DNA from: a virus
Reading direction: 5' to 3' (one strand)
IMG/VR virus record: IMGVR_UViG_3300048590_000093
Location: 1 to 27,640 of that record
DNA: 27,640 nucleotides
The translations under genes were made by a program, and so were the position numbers. Below the pieces are notes generated by a model. That model did no database searches and was not told where the DNA came from. It saw only the letters and a program-made list of their open reading frames with translations. The stretch's first letter is position 1. Every line of letters starts with the position of its first letter. Positions 21,631-27,640 of the stretch are shown here, in pieces.

Positions 21631-22023
21631 ATGAATCAGCGGGTTTTCAGCATTTTGGCCGGCGGCGACATCCCCAAGCCGGCAGCCACCGAGCCGCGCG
21701 GCAGCGCCAACTATGCCCAGGTCGTCGAGGACCTCGGCGTGATGATCAAGGAGCTGCGCGCCCAGCTGGCCGAAAGCGAGGCCGCGCGCCAGGCGGCCGA
21801 GGCCAGGGCGGCGGCACTCGATGCGGCCAACGCCAGGGCGGCCGACCTCGAGCAGCGGCTGGCGGTGGCGACGGCGGCCTGCAAGACGGCCGCGCCGGCC
21901 GCCGGCAAGCCGCAGGACGTTAAGCCGGTCGCCTACGAGGTGATGGTGACGCAGCGCGACGGCGAGGGCCGCCTGTCGCGCATGGAACTCGTGCCCAGCG
22001 GCACGCGCAAGACGGCGCTTTGA
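21631..22023 (+). CDS. coiled-coil protein of unknown function
   Basis: The protein has 130 residues. Residues about 25-80 are an Ala/Glu-rich heptad stretch (VVEDLGVMIKELRAQLAESE, then AARQAAEARAAALDAA and LEQRLAVATAA) predicted to form a coiled coil. The C-terminal ~40 residues (VAYEVMVTQRDGEGRLSRMELVPSG) look like a short beta domain. The ATG at 21631 is 3 nt after the previous stop, with GGAGAG upstream. It sits between ejection and appendage genes and may be a trimeric connector or minor tail protein. No family is recognised. Confidence 0.6.
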   Translation: MNQRVFSILAGGDIPKPAATEPRGSANYAQVVEDLGVMIKELRAQLAESEAARQAAEARAAALDAANARAADLEQRLAVATAACKTAAPAAGKPQDVKPVAYEVMVTQRDGEGRLSRMELVPSGTRKTAL

Positions 22024-22045
22024 CTTTAAATAGAAAGGATAGGCA

Positions 22046-22474
22046 ATGGCAAACGCAATTTACCCGAAATACAAGACCAATCTACTGAAGGGTACGTCCG
22101 GGTACGATCTGGACGCCGCCGAGGGCGATACGGGCGTCTATGCGGCCTTGATAGATACCGGAACCTATACCTATTCCGCCGCGCACGAATTCTATTCCGA
22201 TCTCTCCGGCATCGGTGGAACGCCTGTTGAAATCACCAGCAAGACGGTCGGTTCGGTTTCGGAAGGAACTTTCGACGGTGCCAACATCACGTGGACGGCG
22301 GTAGCAGGAACGGTCACGTATGAAGCCATCGTCCTGTACCGCAAGAATGCCGGGGCCAACACCACCTGGCCGCTGGTTGCCTACATAGATACGGGCGTGA
22401 CCAACCTCCCCGTCACCTCGAACGGCGGCGACATTGACGTAACGTGGAATGCCTCGGGCATTTTCACGCTGTAA
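22046..22474 (+). CDS. beta-rich structural protein, tail-region unknown 1
   Basis: The protein has 142 residues, Thr/Ser/Gly/Tyr-rich and apparently all beta (YAALIDTGTYTYSAAHEFYS, TWTAVAGTVTYEAIVLYRKN). Proteins of this kind are found in many phage tail regions, but their role is unknown to me. The ATG at 22046 follows AGAAAGGATAGGCA; the 22-nt gap before it is AT-rich and has no hairpin. The next gene starts three bases after the stop, and the two look like a functional pair. Confidence 0.65.
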   Translation: MANAIYPKYKTNLLKGTSGYDLDAAEGDTGVYAALIDTGTYTYSAAHEFYSDLSGIGGTPVEITSKTVGSVSEGTFDGANITWTAVAGTVTYEAIVLYRKNAGANTTWPLVAYIDTGVTNLPVTSNGGDIDVTWNASGIFTL

Positions 22475-22477
22475 ATC

Positions 22478-23002
22478 ATGGCCGGCGACATCAAACTCAA
22501 GTACGCGTCCTCCACGGCGCTGACGGTGACGAACCTGCATTCGCTGGCGTCGTCGCAGGACAAGCTGGCGGGATGGTCTGGCGCGAGCGTGGCCAATACC
22601 ACGAACGTTTACATGGACTATCTCTATTCCGGCACCTTCACCACCCATGCCAGCAACCGGCAGGCCGGATACATCTACGTCTATGTCGTCGCCTCGCTGA
22701 ACGATACCCCAACTTGGCCAGCGTCCGCTTCCGGCACGCCGGGAACCGAGGGCGCGCTGACTTTTACCGACACCGAGGAACTGAACGGGCTGGCGCGGCT
22801 GCTCGTGGCCATCGAGGTGGACAACACCGCCTCCGCCGTCTATTCCTTCCCGCCGACCGGGATAGCGCAACTCTTCGGCGGGGTGGTGCCGACGCATCAC
22901 GCCCTGTATGTGACGCAGAACGCCTCGACGACTACCACGGCCGGTTTGGCCGCTGCCGGTTCCGCCCTGTACTACACGCCGGTATTGATGCAGTACACCT
23001 GA
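22478..23002 (+). CDS. beta-rich structural protein, tail-region unknown 2
   Basis: The protein has 174 residues, starting MAGDIKLKYASSTALTVTNL. It is rich in Thr, Ser, Ala and Tyr, with no membrane segment, and resembles beta-sandwich decoration or tail proteins. Segments such as MDYLYSGTFTTHASNRQAGY and GLARLLVAIEVDNTASAVYS suggest strands. It precedes the large appendage gene by one base and probably belongs to the same tail assembly. Its function is not assigned. Confidence 0.62.
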   Translation: MAGDIKLKYASSTALTVTNLHSLASSQDKLAGWSGASVANTTNVYMDYLYSGTFTTHASNRQAGYIYVYVVASLNDTPTWPASASGTPGTEGALTFTDTEELNGLARLLVAIEVDNTASAVYSFPPTGIAQLFGGVVPTHHALYVTQNASTTTTAGLAAAGSALYYTPVLMQYT

Positions 23003-23003
23003 C

Positions 23004-25577
23004 ATGGCTTTTCTGTTTCCGGCCAGAGAGGTTCTGACAAGTTCGGTTTTCAATGGGACTACATCGGATATAAGCCTTGGGTCTCCAGCGCATCTAGATG
23101 ATATTGGCCCGCACACGACTATCGCCATAGTCCGACCGGATGGGGCGCATGGCGGCGGACTTGGTTATATCTACAGCAAGTGCACAAGCACTGGCGATGA
23201 TACACACAGGTTATTCCACAATTCGACCACGAATGTCTTTACGTTCGGATCGGATTCGTCGGGTGTGTCGCTTAGTCCGGCAAGAAATTCCTCGGTTACG
23301 ACTACGAATGGTTCGTGGTATGCAATTGCATACACGTTCAATAATGGCGTAACGTCTTCCACGAGCATCAATCTGTATGTCGGGAAGGCCGGGGAATACA
23401 TCTCTTTAGATTCTGGCGCTAGTACTTCAGACGGGTCAGGCTCTATCCAGTCGGACGCTGGAAGCAATGCACACATCGGCAACAGGGAGGGGGCAGCAAG
23501 GGGTTTTAACGGCCATATCGGATATGTGGCGGTTTATGCCGGGGTTCTAAGTGGAGCGGAAATCCAAAAGCTGCACTTGTTTGGGCATAACCCCGCCGAC
23601 CCAAGATTAAGGCTGCTGTGGTCTAACGGGAAGGATTGGAGCGCATACCAGGCGCAACCAACCTCAACCGCTTCTGTAGCGAAAGGGATCACGCCGAGGG
23701 TTGGATTCATCAACCCCATATCCCAAGCGCTGGTTGGCTTCTCTGTTGGTACGGGCGCGCAGACCATCAGCCCGTCGCTGGTCACAAACAGTTCCACGTT
23801 CCACGGGCCGACGATCACCACGGGCGCGGTGACAATCACGCCGTCCTTGGTGACGAACAGTTCCACGTTCTACACGCACAGCGTTTCAAATGCAGGCAGC
23901 ACGCAGAACCTGACCGCCTCGCTTGTAACGAATAGTTCCTCGTTCCCGACGCATACGGTAACGAACGACATTACGATCCTGGCCGGGTATGAGCGGTCAT
24001 CTGTCAAGGTGGCGGATTCCAGTGTTTCCGGTACGGGTGATTCTGCGGTCGTCTCGATCAAGCCGAGATTCCAGGCATCGGAAATCACCAGCGGAGAACT
24101 TCGCTGGCTTGAACCTTCGGCCAAGGTGGTGAGCGTCAATGGCTACCGGCCGACCTTCAGATTCTTAAGCTATCTGACATCTGGATCGGGTAGTTACCAC
24201 GGCCAGCCTTGGGCGGCTACACGTCGTCCAATGTTCAGTTATGACCGTGAGACGTGGACGTATTTCGATACTGCTGTAACGGTAGATACGACGAATCACT
24301 GGATCGAGTTCAGACATTCGACGGCATTCACGCAAGACACGGTTTATATCTCGCGCTCGCGGCAAATGTCCGTTGAGCAGGTTGGAGCGTGGATAGATAG
24401 TCTGGAAACGGCCTATCCGTCGATCATCGAGCCGACAACTACGGCCTCTAGCTTCACGCCTACGCTGACAAGTTGGAGCGGGCAGCAGTTTATAGCTGAT
24501 GAGTACAGTTCGCAAACTAACGAACTGAGCGAGACGATCCCGGCAACTCCGTTGTATGCATTCCAGATCAACGACACCTCGTTGATGCCACTGGACGGCG
24601 GTGCGAAGAAAATTGCGGTGATTACCTGCGGCGTGCATGCCGGCGAGGATCACGGCAACTACATGCTCAAGGCGTTCATTGACGCAGTTCTGGACTCTAC
24701 GTCTTGGGGCCAGACGCTTAGAAGGAATTACAAGATCATCGTCTATCCGATGATCAATGCCCCCGGTAGAGCAGGGGGCGGATGGCGAGGAAGCTTTACC
24801 ACTGGTTCGGGGGGTATTGACGACGCGAACCGACATTTCTCCGACGCCTCTCCGGGGTTGGAGATCGTCACCAAGCCGCGAACCGCCATTACGACAGATC
24901 GCGGGGGTGTGACGCCAAGTTGGGCTATCGACTTCCACGGACACTATGCTTATCCGTGGGGCATATATGCAGAGCCTACTTTTGACCTGCATAGTGTGTT
25001 TTCGACGCTGCTGGCCTCATACAGCGGTGACACGATCACCGATGAAGGCGACACTATCAGTGGAACAGTAGAACATTATTTCCGCAGCACCCTTAGTAGT
25101 CGTTTTTCAGTCACTCATGAAACCGGCGACCCGTCGCAAATATCTGACGCAGATATAGCAACGCATGCGGTTGGATTGGTCAAGACGCTCAACGACCTGT
25201 TCCAGATCGTCGCGCCATCGGCTTTCACGAACAGCAGTACGTTCCATGCGCCAGCCGTAAGTGTCGGCGCGGTGACGCTCACGCCGTCGCTGGTGGAAAA
25301 CACCAGCACGTTTTACGCAGCGACCATATCGCAGCCGTCAACGCAAACGCTGACGGCATCGCTGCTCCAGAACAGCAATACGTTTTATGCGCATGCCATA
25401 GCCAATGTCACACCGACCGTGCGCCGCGTCGGCGCTGGCGGCTACTTGGTCGAACTGGACGGCAAGCGCAAGCAACCCTCGCCGTCCATCAGCGACGACG
25501 AGGAAATCATGGAGATTCTAGCGGCGATCATGCCCGCCATCGAGGCGCAGCGGTTCGCCATGGGGAGAGTGCAATGA
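23004..25577 (+). CDS. tail appendage: LamG-like lectin plus M14 metallocarboxypeptidase
   Basis: The protein has 857 residues. Residues about 15-190 look like a LamG/concanavalin-type lectin sandwich (IAIVRPDG, WYAIAYTFNN, FNGHIGYVAVYAGVLS). Residues 256-321 and 738-800 are two three-repeat blocks. Between them, about 330-470 resembles the N-domain of cytosolic carboxypeptidases (VNGYRPTFRF, PMFSYDRETW, DTVYIS). Residues 535-710 form an M14 peptidase: zinc ligands H545 and E548 (GVHAGE) and H645 (DFHGH), substrate-binding N609-R610 (DDANRHF), catalytic E706 (THETGD). All core residues are present in order. It likely trims C-terminal residues from a cell-surface peptide or poly-amino-acid during adsorption; the substrate is unknown. 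The gene is lower in GC than the head genes. ATG 23004 is one base after the previous stop. Confidence 0.78.
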   Translation: MAFLFPAREVLTSSVFNGTTSDISLGSPAHLDDIGPHTTIAIVRPDGAHGGGLGYIYSKCTSTGDDTHRLFHNSTTNVFTFGSDSSGVSLSPARNSSVTTTNGSWYAIAYTFNNGVTSSTSINLYVGKAGEYISLDSGASTSDGSGSIQSDAGSNAHIGNREGAARGFNGHIGYVAVYAGVLSGAEIQKLHLFGHNPADPRLRLLWSNGKDWSAYQAQPTSTASVAKGITPRVGFINPISQALVGFSVGTGAQTISPSLVTNSSTFHGPTITTGAVTITPSLVTNSSTFYTHSVSNAGSTQNLTASLVTNSSSFPTHTVTNDITILAGYERSSVKVADSSVSGTGDSAVVSIKPRFQASEITSGELRWLEPSAKVVSVNGYRPTFRFLSYLTSGSGSYHGQPWAATRRPMFSYDRETWTYFDTAVTVDTTNHWIEFRHSTAFTQDTVYISRSRQMSVEQVGAWIDSLETAYPSIIEPTTTASSFTPTLTSWSGQQFIADEYSSQTNELSETIPATPLYAFQINDTSLMPLDGGAKKIAVITCGVHAGEDHGNYMLKAFIDAVLDSTSWGQTLRRNYKIIVYPMINAPGRAGGGWRGSFTTGSGGIDDANRHFSDASPGLEIVTKPRTAITTDRGGVTPSWAIDFHGHYAYPWGIYAEPTFDLHSVFSTLLASYSGDTITDEGDTISGTVEHYFRSTLSSRFSVTHETGDPSQISDADIATHAVGLVKTLNDLFQIVAPSAFTNSSTFHAPAVSVGAVTLTPSLVENTSTFYAATISQPSTQTLTASLLQNSNTFYAHAIANVTPTVRRVGAGGYLVELDGKRKQPSPSISDDEEIMEILAAIMPAIEAQRFAMGRVQ
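23769..23966 (+). repeat. upstream three-repeat block of the appendage gene
   Basis: This encodes residues 256-321, three units beginning PSLVTNSSTF, PSLVTNSSTF and ASLVTNSSSF, 23 then 25 residues apart. The repeat consensus is roughly L-x-x-S-L-V-x-N-S-S-T-F. Unit linkers include GAVTI and GSTQNLT. It lies just before the carboxypeptidase part. Confidence 0.8.
25215..25403 (+). repeat. downstream three-repeat block of the appendage gene
   Basis: This encodes residues 738-800, units beginning PSAFTNSSTF, PSLVENTSTF and ASLLQNSNTF, 23 then 24 residues apart. It matches the upstream block unit by unit, including the linkers GAVTL and PSTQTLT, so the two blocks look like copies of one another on either side of the peptidase. 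Confidence 0.8.
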
Positions 25578-26848
25578 CTGTTGAAGCCACCACCAACCGG
25601 GTCAGTTATACCGGCTCAGGGACGACCGGCCCGTTCTCGGTGCCGTTCTACTTCCTCGAGGCCGACGACCTGGTTGTCATCAAGACGAACAATTCGACCG
25701 GCGTCGAGGAAACGCTGACCATGACCACCGATTACACGGTGAGCGGCGCGGCCGATCCTGACGGCGGTAGTGTGACGCTTGTCAGTGCCATTTCCTCGGC
25801 GTACAGCCTTGTCATAGTGCGCGACCCCGACCGGCTGCAATCGACCGCATATCCGCGCAACGACCCATTCCCGGCGGCCTCGCATGAGCGTGCGCTGGAC
25901 AAGCTCACCATGCTGGTGCAGCGGATGCGCGACCTGTTCGACCGCTCTTTCCGCCTGTCCGACGGCAATGTGTCGTCCGTCGATCTGGAAATCAGCGACA
26001 CGGCGGCGCAGCGTGCCAACAAGTACCTCGGCTTCGACTCCGACGGCAACCTCACCCTGTCGCAGTCGCTTGATGTCGGCAGCGTTGTCATCTCGGCATT
26101 CATGGAGACGGTGCTGGACGACACCGACGCGACCGCTGCGCTGACGACGCTCGGCGTCTCTGCCTTTGTGCAGACGTTGCTGGACGACGCCGATGCGGCA
26201 ACGGCGCTGGCAACGTTGGGCGCCCGCGGCCTGGCGAATGACGTGCCGCTCGCCGCCGGCAAGGTGATCACCTTCGAAGGCGCGACCGATAACGATTACG
26301 AAACGACGCTGACCGCTGCCGATCCGTCCGCCGACCGCACCATCACCCTGCCTGACAAGACCGGCACGGTGGCGCTGTCGTCTGATATTCCTGTAGCAAA
26401 AATAAAACAGGTCGTCTTCGCGCACAAGACGGACACGTTTTCCACGGCCAGCACGACATTTACAGACGTAACCGGCCTGAGCGTGTCAATCACGCCGACA
26501 AGCGCCAGCAATAATGTTCTGGTTATGGCGATGGTGAACGCTGGGCACAGCACGGGCAATTTCGTGCATCTGAAGCTGTTGCGAGACTCGACCGATGTCC
26601 TCGTCGGGGACGCGGCATCCAGCCGACTCAGAGTGACGGCAGCCACGCACCCGGCCGGCAACGGGCAGTCGATGCCAGCAACGATTGTTGCCGTCGACGC
26701 CCCCGGAGACACCTCTGCGCACACCTACAAAATTCAGGCCGCCGCGGGTGGCGGGACTGCATATATAAACCGCACTGGCACTGATACCGATGGCGCGACG
26801 TGGCCGCGCGCCGCATCATCAATTATTGCGATGGAGTATGAGCCATGA
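25574..26848 (+). CDS. tail fibre protein with T7 gp17-type N-terminus
   Basis: The protein has 424 residues, starting with an ATGA overlap. Residues about 5-140 match the N-terminal anchoring domain of T7-type fibres: NRVSYTGSGTTGPFSVPFYF, DLVVIKTN, TDYTVSGA, then RLQSTAYPRNDPFPAASHERALDKLTM. A short repeated unit follows (LDDTDATAALTTLG and LDDADAATALATLG, about residues 177-215), common in fibre shafts, then an RTITLPDKTGTVAL fold start and a C-terminal beta domain (about 280-424) that probably binds the receptor. It should attach to the nozzle or adaptor and give host specificity. No reverse-transcriptase template or variable repeat is recognisable near its 3' end. Confidence 0.85.
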   Translation: MTVEATTNRVSYTGSGTTGPFSVPFYFLEADDLVVIKTNNSTGVEETLTMTTDYTVSGAADPDGGSVTLVSAISSAYSLVIVRDPDRLQSTAYPRNDPFPAASHERALDKLTMLVQRMRDLFDRSFRLSDGNVSSVDLEISDTAAQRANKYLGFDSDGNLTLSQSLDVGSVVISAFMETVLDDTDATAALTTLGVSAFVQTLLDDADAATALATLGARGLANDVPLAAGKVITFEGATDNDYETTLTAADPSADRTITLPDKTGTVALSSDIPVAKIKQVVFAHKTDTFSTASTTFTDVTGLSVSITPTSASNNVLVMAMVNAGHSTGNFVHLKLLRDSTDVLVGDAASSRLRVTAATHPAGNGQSMPATIVAVDAPGDTSAHTYKIQAAAGGGTAYINRTGTDTDGATWPRAASSIIAMEYEP

Positions 26849-27240
26849 TCTCTGACGTTTTGACATTCAAGGGGTTTCGCGGCTGGACTTGCGGAGAGGA
26901 TGCCGGCACGTTGACATGGGACGCGGAAGAGGCCGGCCGCCCCATCCCGGACGCCGCCGAGATCGCCGCCTGGGAACAGGAGTTTCTCGCGTCACGCGCC
27001 GCGAAAGAAGCGCAGCGCCAGGACGATATGCAGGCCATCGCCGACGCGAAGGCCGACGCGGTGGTGCAGCAGCTCGTCAGCCATTCGCCGACGCAGGTCA
27101 TGCAGTATGTGCGCAACCAGGTGAATGCGAACGGCGTCACGAATCTGGCCACGGCCAAGGCATCAATTGATGCGCTCGAAACAATGGTCGCCAAACTGGC
27201 CGTTGCGCTCGGGGCCGCCCTGCGCGACAAGTTGCGGTAA
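26845..27240 (+). CDS. possible tail-fibre assembly/accessory protein
   Basis: The protein has 131 residues with an ATGA overlap to the fibre gene. The N-terminus is short and beta-like (VLTFKGFRGWTCGEDAGTLTW), then a charged helix (EIAAWEQEFLASRAAKEAQR), and a C-terminal helical region (VRNQVNANGVTNLATAKASI). Genes directly after tail fibres often encode assembly chaperones with a similar helical middle, but I cannot name a family here. A minor tail protein is an alternative. Confidence 0.5.
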   Translation: MISDVLTFKGFRGWTCGEDAGTLTWDAEEAGRPIPDAAEIAAWEQEFLASRAAKEAQRQDDMQAIADAKADAVVQQLVSHSPTQVMQYVRNQVNANGVTNLATAKASIDALETMVAKLAVALGAALRDKLR

Positions 27241-27256
27241 TCACAAGGAGACAATC

Positions 27257-27577
27257 ATGGAACCATTGACCGAAGCACAACGCGAAGCAGTCCGCCAGGA
27301 GATCCTCAAGCACCGCAAGGCCGCCTATGAAGAAGGCCGCGCCATCGGCCGAGGTGAGGGCGAGGCGATCACCGTCGGCAACTGGGTGCGCGGCATCCTC
27401 AAAAGCTGGACGATGTGGGTCGGTGCCGGTGGCGTGGTGGCTGGCCTGTCCGCCGAGGTCTGGCCGGTGGCCGCCGAGGTGCTGAAGGACTACATCGACC
27501 CGCGTACCCTGGCCATTGCCAGCGCCATCTTCATGGCCCTGCGCGTCAAGACCAAGGAAGCCCTGCCGGCCAAATGA
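27257..27577 (+). CDS. holin-like membrane protein
   Basis: The protein has 106 residues, from ATG 27257, 6 nt after AAGGAG (27245-27250). The N-terminal ~45 residues are charged and helical. Two hydrophobic segments follow, about 51-67 (WTMWVGAGGVVAGLSAE) and 83-96 (RTLAIASAIFMALR), and the end is a short basic tail (VKTKEALPAK). Small two-span proteins with 'SWTMWVGA' and 'ALRVKTKEAL' like ends are common at phage lysis loci and are taken as holins. Position after the fibre genes agrees. The endolysin is not in the window. Confidence 0.65.
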   Translation: MEPLTEAQREAVRQEILKHRKAAYEEGRAIGRGEGEAITVGNWVRGILKSWTMWVGAGGVVAGLSAEVWPVAAEVLKDYIDPRTLAIASAIFMALRVKTKEALPAK

Positions 27578-27640
27578 AGGTCGAGTTCGTCACCGCCGAG
27601 CACAAGCACGACCAGATCGGCGCCGACCTCTGGCAGTTGC
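27574..27640 (+). CDS. 3'-truncated gene at the window end
   Basis: ATG 27574 overlaps the holin-like stop as ATGA and opens a frame that runs to the window edge (22 full codons, MKVEFVTAEHKHDQIGADLW...). Too little is visible to name it. Coupling to the holin-like gene suggests it belongs to the same late operon. Confidence 0.5.
   Translation, partial: MKVEFVTAEHKHDQIGADLWQL

Noticed and set aside
25574-27240. Diversity-generating retroelement variable region in the fibre gene
   Set aside because: No repeated template copy and no reverse transcriptase gene could be seen in this window.

Overview
The window is a continuous stretch of a tailed-phage genome with a short-tailed (podovirus) virion; it could be a free phage or part of a prophage. 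Every supported gene is on the + strand, tightly packed, and many stop/start pairs overlap as ATGA or TGATG, so most genes are probably translationally coupled. The DNA is GC-rich (about two thirds by eye). The gene order is terminase, T7-type head-tail connector, Bbp19-like protein, scaffold, capsid, Bbp16-like cement, tail tube adaptor, nozzle, then internal ejection proteins. This resembles the Bordetella BPP-1 / Burkholderia BcepC6B type of podophage, so a betaproteobacterial host is the best guess. No integrase, repressor, tRNA or reverse transcriptase is present.

Layout. Positions 1-2489 are the end of an early/replication module: a partial zinc-finger gene, a winged-helix protein, a 34-codon leader ORF, a replisome-organiser-like gene carrying what looks like the replication origin inside its own coding sequence, a zinc-ribbon protein, a small unknown, a RusA-type Holliday junction resolvase and an HTH protein. 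A strong intrinsic terminator (2514-2540) ends this module and directly abuts the start codon of the first packaging gene. Positions 2541-8896 hold packaging and head genes: TerS-like, TerL, portal, scaffold, major capsid and cement. A 16-bp RNA hairpin covers the capsid ribosome-binding site. Positions 8896-11259 are a four-gene cassette (Rossmann-like protein, methyltransferase, two glycosyltransferases) lying between head and tail genes.

Positions 11252-21627 encode the tail adaptor, nozzle, a gp13-like GNAT-fold protein and three or four large internal/ejection proteins. One of these carries an AT-rich, apparently transferred ADP-ribosyltransferase-like domain. Positions 21631-27240 are tail-appendage genes. 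The central one is an 857-residue protein with an N-terminal LamG-like lectin domain and a complete M14 metallocarboxypeptidase active site resembling cytosolic carboxypeptidases, bracketed by two copies of a three-repeat block; a T7-type tail fibre follows. The window ends with a holin-like gene and the first 22 codons of the next gene, the start of the lysis region.

The most unusual points are the M14 peptidase appendage and its flanking repeats, the ART domain in an ejection protein, the 11-bp-phased GATATCA iterons inside the replication gene, the terminator that leaves no room for a late promoter, and the sequestered capsid ribosome-binding site.
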